DNA of 58,306 bases from CAZICM01 sp964537685 (lineage in GTDB: Bacteria > Myxococcota_A > Polyangia > Polyangiales > Polyangiaceae), in the NCBI GenBank assembly GCA_964537685.1, contig CAZICM010000058.1, positions 1 to 58,306 on the forward strand, given 5' to 3'. The notes under the pieces were generated by a model. It was not told the DNA's origin. It saw only the letters and a program-made list of their open reading frames with translations, and ran no database searches. The translations under genes were made by a program, and so were the position numbers. This document shows positions 15,649-24,984 of the stretch, in pieces. Position 1 is the stretch's first letter. Every line of letters begins with the position of its first letter.

Positions 15649-17340
15649 TTACTTCCTTCTTATGCGCTTGCCAAAGCTCAGCAAGCCCAAGACGAGGGCG
15701 CCCAAGGCGGCGAATTTCCCGGAAGGTGAGGTGGGAGCACCGACGAGGCAGCCTGCGCAGCCGGCGTTTTCTGGTGGAACAGGGGGTGGAGCCGCGCCGG
15801 ATGAAGATGTGCCTGGTGGGGGTGTGGATGGTGTCGCCGACGGAGCAGTGGGTGTGGGTTCGGGGTCGCCGTTGGCCGGGGTTGGAAAGGTGGAGGAAAC
15901 TTTATTTGCAGAGGCGAGAAGTAAAGGATTGAGCGCTGCTTCTTGGCCGGTGACAAAGGCGGTGAGGGGTGCGCCGCCCCGCGGTGCAAAGGCTAAGTTA
16001 ATGGCGGCTTCTGGGGTTTTGTTGCCTTCGCCGCCAGGGGGGCCACCCCAGCGGCCTCGGACTGGATTTTGGCACTTGATCGCTCCCGTCCAAGGATGGC
16101 GAATCGCATAGCGGGCTTGGAAGTTATTGATTTCCGATTTGACAAAGCCCTGTTCCAGTTTGTTGTTATTGCTGATAAATTCACGGCCTCCAGCGATGGG
16201 AGGCGCCTCGCGGAAGACCAAATCTTCGCCCAAGGTGTCTTTGCCGTAGCGGGCATGGAGGCGTGTAAGTACAAATCCCGAGGGAGGGGCACCTCGCCAT
16301 CCCATGGGTGATTGAGGATCTTGGGCGTTGTCCCGGCTTGAAGGGAGCGCATCCGCGCCGAATGTGACCAATTCGGATGCGTCGAGTGCGGGAAGGGGGC
16401 ATGGATCGCATGAGCCTGCATCCCAGGAGTATTCGGTGACAACGGCCTTGGGAAACTTGGTGAGGGTACGGTCAAAGAGGGAGGCGTAGAAGGTGCCAAA
16501 GCTTTGGCGTGTGGCGTCGGAGACGTCGATATTGGTTGGGATCGTCACGTTATCGTAGTTGGCGACTTCATAGCGTTTATCTTTAGCTAGAATATTAACG
16601 ATAAGATCCTGAGTGCCCGCTGAATTGACGAGTCCCAGCCGCACAGGTAAATGAAATAAGTCGGAATCGTAGTGGAAGCGAAGCGGGGATAGCGTTGCCA
16701 TTCCCTTTTCAAATTTGACTTTTTTGGTGTCCACCTTGGCCACGAAAAATTTCATGCCCGCGGTGACATAAGGTCGTAGATAGGGCTCGGAACCATCGGG
16801 AATTTTATAGCCACTTTGTTTTAGCCAGGTATCGAGGCCGCCGGAATCCCTGGCGCTGAGAATGACGATTTGGTATTCGCCCACGGTAAACTGGGCTTCG
16901 ATTTTTACGCCGAGATCGGGTTTTCCGCCTCGGGCCATAGGCATGGGAGGAGCCCCGCCCTCCTGTACGCTAAAAAATTTGAGCGGGTAAAGGGGCTGGC
17001 AAGGGTCTTGTTCCCAGTATTCGACAAGCCTGGGCGCTCCGAGCTTGTCAATTCGATCGAATATCTGGCGGGGTAGCGTTTTGACGTTTTCTTCGCGCAG
17101 GACGACGGGGACCGGGATCACCATCGCGAAGTTTTCGGGCGGCCCCTGGTAATTGTTTTGCATGGAGAGCACCGTGCGGGTGCCCTCGCGCATGAGTACG
17201 ACTTGTGTTGCGTTGTTGAAGAGTTTGGCGTCGGCGCCGCTGACGTAGAAACCACAGAATGCTGATGCTGGATGAGCCGCCGTTAGGCTTGTAAGTCCGG
17301 CCGCTGCTGCAATTGCAAATGCAATGGATAAACGAGACAT
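15649..17340 (-). CDS. DUF2330 protein with MYXO-CTERM-like C-terminal anchor
   Basis: The protein has 563 residues from the ATG at 17340, chosen because AAGGGA lies nine bases upstream and a signal peptide follows directly (FAIAAAAGLTSLTAAHPASAFC). The body matches DUF2330: an early CGFYVSG segment, VVLMREGTRTVLSMQNNYQG, then FAMVIPVPVVL and LPRQIFDRIDKLGAPRLVEYWEQDPC. After a Pro/Thr/Ser-rich linker (about residues 490-525) comes NAGCAGCLVG, a hydrophobic helix and a basic end (RIRRK). That order, Cys motif then helix then Arg/Lys, is the MYXO-CTERM sorting pattern. By family knowledge such proteins are processed and displayed or released at the surface. The biochemical role of DUF2330 is unknown. 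Confidence 0.85.
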   Translation of the reverse strand: MSRLSIAFAIAAAAGLTSLTAAHPASAFCGFYVSGADAKLFNNATQVVLMREGTRTVLSMQNNYQGPPENFAMVIPVPVVLREENVKTLPRQIFDRIDKLGAPRLVEYWEQDPCQPLYPLKFFSVQEGGAPPMPMARGGKPDLGVKIEAQFTVGEYQIVILSARDSGGLDTWLKQSGYKIPDGSEPYLRPYVTAGMKFFVAKVDTKKVKFEKGMATLSPLRFHYDSDLFHLPVRLGLVNSAGTQDLIVNILAKDKRYEVANYDNVTIPTNIDVSDATRQSFGTFYASLFDRTLTKFPKAVVTEYSWDAGSCDPCPLPALDASELVTFGADALPSSRDNAQDPQSPMGWRGAPPSGFVLTRLHARYGKDTLGEDLVFREAPPIAGGREFISNNNKLEQGFVKSEINNFQARYAIRHPWTGAIKCQNPVRGRWGGPPGGEGNKTPEAAINLAFAPRGGAPLTAFVTGQEAALNPLLLASANKVSSTFPTPANGDPEPTPTAPSATPSTPPPGTSSSGAAPPPVPPENAGCAGCLVGAPTSPSGKFAALGALVLGLLSFGKRIRRK

Positions 17341-17360
17341 ACGAAAGAATCCCTTTATGC

Positions 17361-17373
17361 GTAAATACAATCG
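17361..17373 (-). promoter_or_regulatory. AT-rich element CGATTGTATTTAC upstream of the DUF2330 gene
   Basis: The same 13-mer as at 5559-5571, on the minus strand, lies 20 bases before the ATG at 17340. It sits in an AT-rich tract (17361-17400) between the kinase stop and this start. It is a candidate core-promoter or regulator site shared by two envelope-protein genes. Confidence 0.3.
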
Positions 17374-17412
17374 AATTTATAAATTTAATGATCGTACTGA
17401 AATTGTTGAACC

Positions 17413-19161
17413 CTAGGGCGGAATTTCGAAGGGCATATTGGTCGTGACCGAAGCGCCCTCGAAGGGCGGAATGCGGAGCTTAAGAAAGCCATTGGCGACG
17501 CAGGTGCCGACGAGCGTGCCCGCAAATTGAGGGTCGAGCAAAAGGGCTGAACTGACGCTTCCACTGGGGCCAAAGGTGACTTTGATTGTGCCGCTGCCCG
17601 AGGGGCCGAATTGGCGTTTGCAGTCTTTGGCAACGGCTATAGCAGCCGATTTAAGGGCCGCCGTGGCCGCCGCCGTATCGAAGTTCTTGGTGGCCGCACC
17701 ATCCGGTGATGTGGGCTGGGGCGGGGGCTCCGCGCTGGGCTGAGCCGAGGGCGGAACGCTGGGGGGAGGCGGCACGGCTGTATTCAGCGGTGCGGTGGAT
17801 GCCTGGGGAGCCGCGGTTGCGGTGGGATGTGTTGTGGCGGTGCCTATATTCCCTTGCTCGACGCGCTGTGTGGCAATGACAACCACGGCGACCAGCAGAA
17901 CAGCCAGTCCCGCCGCCACCATCCACAAGGGCGCCGAACTCTTGAAAGGCAGCACCGATGTGCTGCTGCCTCGTCCTGAAGGCCGATCGGCGCTGGTGCC
18001 TTTGGTGCTGGTCGGGGGCGGGATGCTGGGCGGTGATGCGATGTTGACGCTGGGGGGCGGAGTTTCAGCCACGCCCGCGGCCTCTGCCGGATCGATGTGC
18101 GACTGAAGCGTGGGTGGCACATGTTCCGATTCAGGCGGCGGATCGACAGGTTCTGGAATCGATTTTCGCTCTTTGGTTCGCGCTTTCGCGTCCGCTTTTT
18201 CTTCGGCCTTCATCGCGGCTTCGAGCTTCTCGCGCGATGGGGGATGCGGCATCGTTCCAAACGGGCCGGCGTCGAGACATCGTTCAAGTTCGGCCAGCGC
18301 GGTCTTTGCGTTGTTAATTCGATCTTTTACTTCCCTCACCAAACATCGGGCGAACCATGTGTCGAAGCCTTGCGGAATCCGCTCTCCAACGCCGAGTTCG
18401 GCTGCCCGTTCAGATGCGGGGACAAGCGGTTCAAAGAGCACTTCGCGCATAATGGAATGCATCGAGAGCGGTTTGATGAGCGCGCTCTTCCAATAGGGCT
18501 GGCCGGTGAGAAGCCAAAAGGCGAGCAGGCAAAGAGGCCAAATATCGGTGGCGGGGGAGATGCTCATACGCGGATCCATCTGCTCAGGCGCCATCCACAG
18601 CGGGCTTCCAATAAGAGCCGTCATTTTCGCGCTGGCGTCGGCAATGACTTTTGCGATGCCGAAATCGAGCACTTTTACAGTGAAAGGCGCGCCCGCCCGT
18701 TTGGAGACCGCGAGAAAGATATTTTCGGGCTTGAGATCGCGGTGCACGACGCCCGCCGAATGGGCCGCTGCCAGCCCATGGCAGAGCTGCCTCATGATTT
18801 CAATGAGGCCCGGAGGAGAAACGCGGCCCACCCGCTCGATGTATTCAGCGAGATCTTCGCCGTGCAGGAGCTCCATCGCGAGCCAAGGCGTGCTGCTGTG
18901 GGCTTCGATCCCCGATGCAACGACCTGCACCACATGATCACTGGGAATATTGGCGCACACGCGCGCTTCACGCAGGAAGCGATCGCGCAGCTCTTGGTCG
19001 TCCAAGAGCTCGGGCAGCATGATTTTCAGCGCCCTTTGGCTCCCCGTGCTGAGTTGGTCGGCCACATAAACGACGCCCATGCCGCCGATGTTGAGGGGGC
19101 TGACGATGCGAAAATCCCCGGCGAAAATCGTACCAGGTTGAAGTTGGAGGACCGGGGACAC
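17413..19161 (-). CDS. Hanks-type Ser/Thr protein kinase with one membrane helix
   Basis: The protein has 582 residues from a GTG. The kinase domain (about residues 15-280) has the Gly loop NIGGMGVVYVA, the lysine in ALKIM, catalytic HRDLKPENIFL, DFG (VLDFGIAK) and MAPEQ, so it should be active. A Pro/Ser-rich juxtamembrane region leads to one membrane helix (about 409-430), a Pro/Ala-rich extracytoplasmic linker and a C-terminal domain (about 500-582). The last is similar to the TonB/AgmX-like modules found at the ends of many myxobacterial proteins (GTIKVTFGPSGSVSSALL). It is divergent from the kinase-AAA-TPR gene with 78 bases between the starts. Its signal and target are unknown. Confidence 0.93.
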   Translation of the reverse strand: MSPVLQLQPGTIFAGDFRIVSPLNIGGMGVVYVADQLSTGSQRALKIMLPELLDDQELRDRFLREARVCANIPSDHVVQVVASGIEAHSSTPWLAMELLHGEDLAEYIERVGRVSPPGLIEIMRQLCHGLAAAHSAGVVHRDLKPENIFLAVSKRAGAPFTVKVLDFGIAKVIADASAKMTALIGSPLWMAPEQMDPRMSISPATDIWPLCLLAFWLLTGQPYWKSALIKPLSMHSIMREVLFEPLVPASERAAELGVGERIPQGFDTWFARCLVREVKDRINNAKTALAELERCLDAGPFGTMPHPPSREKLEAAMKAEEKADAKARTKERKSIPEPVDPPPESEHVPPTLQSHIDPAEAAGVAETPPPSVNIASPPSIPPPTSTKGTSADRPSGRGSSTSVLPFKSSAPLWMVAAGLAVLLVAVVVIATQRVEQGNIGTATTHPTATAAPQASTAPLNTAVPPPPSVPPSAQPSAEPPPQPTSPDGAATKNFDTAAATAALKSAAIAVAKDCKRQFGPSGSGTIKVTFGPSGSVSSALLLDPQFAGTLVGTCVANGFLKLRIPPFEGASVTTNMPFEIPP

Positions 19162-19239
19162 ATGGCGAACATATCATGGCGGCCCGCCGATTGATTAGCT
19201 TCATCGACGGCGTTCGTTTGGACCGGCGATGCTGGTACG

Positions 19240-22200
19240 ATGCGGGATTTGATGCTTCCCCCTTCGAGCGTGATAGCCGGCCGCTTTGAAATTGAGAGCC
19301 TGGCTGGGACGGGCGGAATGGGCAGTGTGTACCGGGCTCGCGATCGGCAGTCGGGGGAGCTCGTTGCGCTGAAGATTTTGCATAGCGCAAGCGCCGAGGG
19401 TCTCGAGCGTTTTGACCGCGAAGCCTGTCTGCTGGCGGAACTCGTTCATCCTGGAATTGTTCGTTATGTGGCTCATGGCGTTACCGAGGCGGGGGAGCGC
19501 TGGCTGGCCATGGAGTGGCTGGAAGGCGAGACGCTCGCCGATCGCATGGAAAGGCAGGGATTCACGATCCAAGAGACCATGCGGCTGATTGGCCAGATCA
19601 CCGCGGCTCTTGCCTTTGCTCACGAGCGGGCTGTCGTGCACCGCGATTTGAAGCCGGGCAATCTGTTTTTGTCCGGAGGCTCGATCGACCACGTAAAGCT
19701 CATCGATTTTGGAATTGCCCGGCAAACCAACGCCGCAAAAGAGCTCACGATGACCGGCGCAATGCTGGGAACGCCTTCGTATATGGCACCCGAGCAAGCG
19801 CGCGGTGAGCGCAGGGTGGACGCGCGCGCGGATGTGTATGCGCTCGGCTGTGTCTTGTTTAAGTGCCTGACGGGGCGCACGCCTTTTGTGGGAGATGACG
19901 TGCTCTCCGTGCTGCTCAAAGTCGTCATGGAAGAGCCGCCCAAGCCGAGCGAGCTGAATGAAGAAGTGCCTGTGGAGCTCGATGGCCTGGTGATGGCGAT
20001 GCTGGCCAAGGCTCCCGATGAGAGGCCGAAGGACGCCGGAGCCGTGCTGGCTGTGCTGGCGTTGGTTGGACAGATGCCTGCCGGACGCGAAGCGCCTGTA
20101 AGCATGCACGCGCCCGCGCTCACGACCTCCGAGCGGCGAATGCTTTGCCTGGTGCTCGCAAGGACGTGGAATGAGGCCAGCGATAGCGAGGCCACCATGC
20201 TGATGAGCCAGTCGAAGCTGCGCGATAATGAGCTCTCCCGCATTCTCACTCAGCACCGGGGCAAGCTCGATGTGCTCGCCGACGGGACAATGAGCGTTAC
20301 GATCGCGGGCTCTGGTTCAGCGACCGATTTGGCGGTGCGGGCCGCCCATTGTTCGCTCGCGATCCGAAGGCTTTGGCCGAATGCGCCTGTGGCGCTTGTG
20401 TCGGGGCGCGCTGTGCTGATGCAGCGATCGCCGGTCGGAGAGCTCATCACCCGCGGGGCTCAGATGCTCGCGTCTGCGGACATCTCCTGTGTGCATATCG
20501 ATGAGGTCACGGCCGCGCTCTTGGGGGACCGCTTCGATGTATCGGAGCTGGATGTTGTCTGTGAGCAGGCTCCGGTATTCGCTTTGAAAGGCGAGCGGGC
20601 CAACGACGGAGAAACGAGGACGCTGCTCGGAAAACCGACCTCGTGTGAGGGGCGCGAACAAGAGCTTTCAATGCTGGAAAGTTCGGTTGTGTCTTGCGTT
20701 GACGAACCGATGGCAAGGGCTGCTCTGGTGACGGGCGTGGCGGGCGTTGGCAAATCGAGAATTCGCCATGAGCTTCTGCAGCGCCTTCATAAAAGGGCAA
20801 TCCCATTTGAAATGTGGCGCGGCCAAGGCGATCCGATGAGTGCCGGTGCGCCCTTTTCAATGATTGCGTCGGCATTGAAGCCGAGGCTTGGGCTTTCCCA
20901 CGGAGAGCCATTGGAAGAGCGAAGGCGCAAGCTGCTCTCGCACATGGAGAAACATTTCTGGGATGCCGAACTCGCTCGCGTCACCGAGTTTTTAGGCGAG
21001 ATGCTCGGTATTCCGTTCCCCGACGATCAAAGCGTGATGCTGCGCGCCGCCCGGCGCGATCCCGTGCTGATGGGCGATCAGATGTGCAGGGCATGGGAAG
21101 ACTTCGTCGCCGCCGAGTGCGCTGTGCAGCCTGTTATTCTGGTGCTCGAAGATCTGCACTGGGGCGATTTGCCAAGCGTGCAGTTTGTGGATGCGGCCCT
21201 GCGGAACCTGCGCGATCAGCCTCTATTTGTGCTTGCGCTGGCGCGGCCCGAAGTGCGCACCGTCTTTCCAAAACTTTGGGAAGATCACAACGTTCAGGAG
21301 ATCCGCCTGGGAGCGCTCAGCAAAAAGGCATGCGAAAAACTCGTGCGCCAAGTGCTCGGCGATCGCTTAAGTCCTGCCCGCCTCTCGCAGATTATCGACC
21401 AGGCCGCGGGCAATGCCTTCTTCTTGGAGGAGCTCATCCGCGCGGTGTCGGAAGGCCACGCCGATGAGCTTCCTGAGAGCGTCTTCGCCATTGTGCAATC
21501 GCGGCTGGAAGGGCTGGGCGTCGAGGAAAGGCGATTGCTCCGCGCGGCCAGTGTATTTGGCCAATCGTTTTGGGAACGGGGCATCTATTCGCTTCTCGGC
21601 GCGGCCGAATCGACGGCTTATATCGGTGAAAGGCTAAAAGAATTGTGCGCGCGCGAGCTCGTCGTGAAACAGCGCAAAAGCCAGCTCGCGGGCGAAGTTG
21701 AATACACCTTCCGCCATGCGCTCGTTCGCGATGCCGCCTACGCGATGCTCACGGATTCCGATCGCGCACTGGGACACCGGCTCGCAGGGGATTGGCTGGA
21801 GCGCATCGGTGAAGTTTCCGGCGTTACGCTGGCCGAGCATTTTGAGCGCGGCGGACAGCCTTTGCGCGCCGTGGTTCACTATATCCGCGCGGCGGAACAG
21901 GCCCTGGAAGGCAACGATCTCGTGGCGGCTATCGCGCGGGCCGAACAGGCCATTGTATGCGGTGCCGCCGGAGAGCACTTGGGGACGCTCAACCTTCTTT
22001 TGGCCGAGGCCCACGCCTGGCGCGACAACAATGACAAAGCCCGGAGCTGCGCGCGCGAGGCGATGAAATATCTTTCAAAGGGAGGCCCGGTGTGGATGTC
22101 CGCCGCCGGCGAGCTATCGGTGGCCTGTGCCCGTTCAGGGGATTACGACACCCTTCTGTTTTATGCCGATGAGATTGAAAACATAATTCGTGGAATTGAT

Positions 22201-23148
22201 GTCCCAGGACCGCATGCAATTGCTGCGGCACGGGTGGCCATTCAATTGTTATTTGCTGGAAAATTGGATGCAGCCGACACATTGCTTAAAGAATTATCGA
22301 GAGGCGCGGCTCAAACAGCCGAGCGCGATCCTGCCGTGGCTGGATGGGTACATCAGGCGAGTGCGTGGCGCTCATTATTTGCGGGAGATCCGGCCGCCTA
22401 TCTCGGGTATTGCGAGGCCGCATTTGCCTTTTTTAATGCGGCCGGAGCCGAGCGCAATGCATCCACAAGCGCGGTGAATATTGGCTATGCCTGCATGCAA
22501 ATGGGCGCCTTTGAGCAATCCGAACGTTATTTTAGAGATGCCATTGCATTGGCGAGCCGGCTGGGCATTGGCACGGCGGTCGGGGAGCACAATCTCGGGC
22601 TTTCGCTCGCGTATCTGGGCCGCTACGACGAAGCGTTCGCCATGGAGCGCGCCGCATTGGCGAGCTTTGAAAAACGGGGAGACGGGCGTTTGGTCGGCGG
22701 AGCGCGCGTGTATCTCGCGCTTATCATGGCAATGCAAGGCGGCGATTTAGAACAGGCCGAACGCGAGGCGGCGATGGCCATGGAAGCCGGGAAACGCTCG
22801 CCTCCAATCTATGTGTACGCGCTCGGTGTGCGGGCCTGGGTCCGCTTTAAACTGGCAAAATTTTCCGAGGCGAAAAGCGATGCTGACGAAGCCATGCAGC
22901 TTCTCGCAAAGCTCGGCGGAATCGATGAAGGCGATGCATTTATCCGGCTGACGCACGCGCTGGTGCTCTCGGCGATGGGCTCGAAACCAGACGCGCTCAA
23001 GGCCGTTCTTGCGGCGAAGGCCAGGCTGCTCGAGAGGGCGGCAAAAATTGCCGACCTCAATTGGCGCGATAGTTTCTTAAAAAATGTGCCCGAGAATGCT
23101 CAAACGATTGGATTGGCAAAACAATGGAGTGCGAATTCACTCGATTGA
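19240..23148 (+). CDS. Ser/Thr kinase - cyclase-like - AAA ATPase - TPR multidomain regulator
   Basis: This is a 1302-residue protein. The kinase domain (about 10-265) has the Gly loop AGTGGMGSVYRA, Lys in ALKIL, HRDLKPGNLF, DFGIAR and MAPEQ. Residues about 288-460 are laid out like a class III nucleotidyl cyclase domain (RRMLCLVLARTW, then VALVSGRAVLMQRSPVGELI and RGAQMLASA), but the catalytic Asp and metal sites do not stand out. An AAA/STAND-type ATPase follows, with Walker A near 497-506 (GVAGVGKSR) and Walker B PVILVLEDLHWGD. The C-terminal 550 residues are TPR-like helices. This order matches the PknK/MalT-like kinases of myxobacteria. It probably integrates several inputs in the cytoplasm. 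The ATG at 19252 is an alternative start. No membrane helix was seen. Confidence 0.9.
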   Translation: MRDLMLPPSSVIAGRFEIESLAGTGGMGSVYRARDRQSGELVALKILHSASAEGLERFDREACLLAELVHPGIVRYVAHGVTEAGERWLAMEWLEGETLADRMERQGFTIQETMRLIGQITAALAFAHERAVVHRDLKPGNLFLSGGSIDHVKLIDFGIARQTNAAKELTMTGAMLGTPSYMAPEQARGERRVDARADVYALGCVLFKCLTGRTPFVGDDVLSVLLKVVMEEPPKPSELNEEVPVELDGLVMAMLAKAPDERPKDAGAVLAVLALVGQMPAGREAPVSMHAPALTTSERRMLCLVLARTWNEASDSEATMLMSQSKLRDNELSRILTQHRGKLDVLADGTMSVTIAGSGSATDLAVRAAHCSLAIRRLWPNAPVALVSGRAVLMQRSPVGELITRGAQMLASADISCVHIDEVTAALLGDRFDVSELDVVCEQAPVFALKGERANDGETRTLLGKPTSCEGREQELSMLESSVVSCVDEPMARAALVTGVAGVGKSRIRHELLQRLHKRAIPFEMWRGQGDPMSAGAPFSMIASALKPRLGLSHGEPLEERRRKLLSHMEKHFWDAELARVTEFLGEMLGIPFPDDQSVMLRAARRDPVLMGDQMCRAWEDFVAAECAVQPVILVLEDLHWGDLPSVQFVDAALRNLRDQPLFVLALARPEVRTVFPKLWEDHNVQEIRLGALSKKACEKLVRQVLGDRLSPARLSQIIDQAAGNAFFLEELIRAVSEGHADELPESVFAIVQSRLEGLGVEERRLLRAASVFGQSFWERGIYSLLGAAESTAYIGERLKELCARELVVKQRKSQLAGEVEYTFRHALVRDAAYAMLTDSDRALGHRLAGDWLERIGEVSGVTLAEHFERGGQPLRAVVHYIRAAEQALEGNDLVAAIARAEQAIVCGAAGEHLGTLNLLLAEAHAWRDNNDKARSCAREAMKYLSKGGPVWMSAAGELSVACARSGDYDTLLFYADEIENIIRGIDVPGPHAIAAARVAIQLLFAGKLDAADTLLKELSRGAAQTAERDPAVAGWVHQASAWRSLFAGDPAAYLGYCEAAFAFFNAAGAERNASTSAVNIGYACMQMGAFEQSERYFRDAIALASRLGIGTAVGEHNLGLSLAYLGRYDEAFAMERAALASFEKRGDGRLVGGARVYLALIMAMQGGDLEQAEREAAMAMEAGKRSPPIYVYALGVRAWVRFKLAKFSEAKSDADEAMQLLAKLGGIDEGDAFIRLTHALVLSAMGSKPDALKAVLAAKARLLERAAKIADLNWRDSFLKNVPENAQTIGLAKQWSANSLD

Positions 23149-23163
23149 ATTCGCCGTGTTGAT

Positions 23164-23658
23164 TTATAAATTCTTAAACATCGCAATTCCCGGCCGTCCG
23201 CCCGCATACACATCGAATAGGCGCGTAACAGGATGAAAACCTGCATATTCAAATAAACGGCGCGCGCGCATATTATTTTCCGCGGTGGTCAGCGTCATCA
23301 CCGTGCCTCCGCGGAATCGCGCCGTATTCTGAGCCCACGCCAGCAAATTCCTGCCCAGGCCCCCTCCGTGCAAATCCGGAAGCACTGCGATCGCATTTAA
23401 TCTAGCAATGATAGGATTTTTCCAAGGCCCAAAGGGCCGCTTTAGCGATGAATAACCAATCACGCTAAATCCAACCTGAACATTATCCCATTCGGCGATA
23501 TACGTATCCGAGTCCGCTTCCTCGGTCATCGACATCGTAAGGCCCTCTGGATCGCGGGCATAAGGAGCAAAGGCTTCCCTGCTCAGCGTGCGGACAAACT
23601 CGAGATCAATGCCAGGATCCCAAGGGCGAATAAGCAAGCGATCTGTCCGGTAGCGCAT
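23164..23658 (-). CDS. GNAT-family N-acetyltransferase
   Basis: The protein has 164 residues from the ATG at 23658. An ATG at 23670 is in frame, but GGAGG lies six bases before the second ATG, and the protein then begins MRYRTDRLLIRPW, a usual GNAT opening. The acetyl-CoA loop reads LHGGGLGRNLLAWA, followed by the helix and ENNMRARRLFEYAGF, the typical motif-B segment. It is a single-domain enzyme transferring acetyl from acetyl-CoA to an unknown amine. It converges with the large kinase gene (15 bases between stops) and is preceded on the same strand by the diiron gene, 44 bases away, so the two may be co-transcribed. Confidence 0.88.
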   Translation of the reverse strand: MRYRTDRLLIRPWDPGIDLEFVRTLSREAFAPYARDPEGLTMSMTEEADSDTYIAEWDNVQVGFSVIGYSSLKRPFGPWKNPIIARLNAIAVLPDLHGGGLGRNLLAWAQNTARFRGGTVMTLTTAENNMRARRLFEYAGFHPVTRLFDVYAGGRPGIAMFKNL

Positions 23659-23702
23659 CGGAGCCTCCATTAAAAATAGTTACAAATGGATCGTATTTAA
23701 AA

Positions 23703-24674
23703 TCAATTCTCTGATTTTGAATCCAGGGCTTCCTGAGCCATTTCGGCATAAGTCATTGAGCGGGCTCGCCTAAGCTCTTCATCGGAATAAAACCGCTCCA
23801 AAAACGATCCCACGCCGACAATTCGCGCCACCGGGCCGCCGGCGATAGGGCCCGCCACCGGATGATTAAAAATTCCTTGCATTGCGCGAAGAAAACGATT
23901 GAATGGCCGGCGCGGCTGTTCAGCTTTCATTCCCAGAAGCTGTAATCGCTTGAATGCATCTTTCAGGCGTTTTCCACGGGGATCGAGATAGTCCATGGGA
24001 TTTAAAAACACATCCCGGATAAAGGGTTCCGCGTGGTAGAGCATTTGTCCAAAGGTCCAGGCCGCTTTCAGCGATTCCGCCGGCGATAACCGGGTTTGCG
24101 TCTTGAGCTTTTCAGCATAGGCGTCCGACCCGTAATATTCGGACATATAATAATCAATCGCGATATGCCTTGATTCGTCGCGGTTAATCAGGCGCATGGC
24201 TTCGTGGCTCATTTCATCGTCGACGAAATCGTCGATGGAGCGGAGAAGCGCAATATCCAAAATTAATTCGCCCGCCGTAATATAGGCATTGGCGACATCG
24301 TCGCTTAAATATTGGATGGCGCTGATAAACCAAGGAACAAATGCCGTGAGGCTCGGGCTTTGGCGGTATTCGCGGTAATGGTGCACATCATAAAAATCCG
24401 CGAGCATTTGCGCGGCGTGAGAATGGCGAACCTCGTCCTTAACAAAGGTGCCAAAAATAGCCTTTAGTGTTGGATCTTCAACCCGGCGCTGATTTTCCCT
24501 AAAAAGAGCGCCCGCGAGCCTTTCAATGCCTGCCATGTCCGTAAATAACTGAACAATGGCCATTTCGTTTTCCCGCGGCAGTTCGCGCGGTTTACGGCTC
24601 CAATCGAGATCTCCGACACTCCATTGATCGCGCAGGCAGTGTTCAAGCATGCGATCGAGGTCGAGTTGCATCAT
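23703..24674 (-). CDS. AurF-like ferritin-fold diiron oxygenase
   Basis: The protein has 323 residues from the first of two adjacent ATGs (24674). It carries two copies of the diiron ligand pattern of the p-aminobenzoate N-oxygenase AurF/CmlI group: Glu-X28-DEVRH in the first half and Glu-X29-DESRH in the second. All six ligands (two Glu in IERLAG and AGELIL, two DE pairs, two His) are present. The rest is all-helical, as expected. AurF relatives oxidise aryl-amines or similar substrates with O2. No biosynthetic cluster surrounds it, so a stand-alone detoxifying or maturation role is as likely as secondary metabolism. The GNAT gene follows 44 bases downstream. The helices near residues 240-300 are longer than in small ferritins. 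Confidence 0.8.
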   Translation of the reverse strand: MMQLDLDRMLEHCLRDQWSVGDLDWSRKPRELPRENEMAIVQLFTDMAGIERLAGALFRENQRRVEDPTLKAIFGTFVKDEVRHSHAAQMLADFYDVHHYREYRQSPSLTAFVPWFISAIQYLSDDVANAYITAGELILDIALLRSIDDFVDDEMSHEAMRLINRDESRHIAIDYYMSEYYGSDAYAEKLKTQTRLSPAESLKAAWTFGQMLYHAEPFIRDVFLNPMDYLDPRGKRLKDAFKRLQLLGMKAEQPRRPFNRFLRAMQGIFNHPVAGPIAGGPVARIVGVGSFLERFYSDEELRRARSMTYAEMAQEALDSKSEN

Positions 24675-24984
24675 GGCAATGAATATTACCAGTAGGCCCT
24701 GCAAAAATGATTAAAAATAAATGCGCCGATCAAATGGCCAAAATCAGATCAGCACGGCCTCTGTGGCCAATGAGCATCGGCGATCTGTGGTCTCGCCGCC
24801 ACGCCCCGGAAATCTGCCGCGCCCCCAGTGCAAATTCACCCGCCGATCGTATCGCTCTTGACACGGCATTACATGGCATGGAATGTGCCCGGTTATCTGC
24901 CGAAACTGCGGAACGGACGACGGCGAATCATGGATATCTCCAATCGCCTCACCGTTGATTCGCAAAACTTAAAGGACAAAACCT
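24675..24984. other. Divergent intergenic region between the diiron and barrel genes
   Basis: There are 310 bases without a credible gene. A TTGACA hexamer at 24858-24863 with GAATGT 17 bases later (24881-24886) is a housekeeping-promoter candidate for the barrel gene. Its start lies about 100 bases on and has an AAGGA ribosome site. A short AT-rich tract (24710-24725) adjoins the diiron start. The remainder has no structure I can name. Confidence 0.35.
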
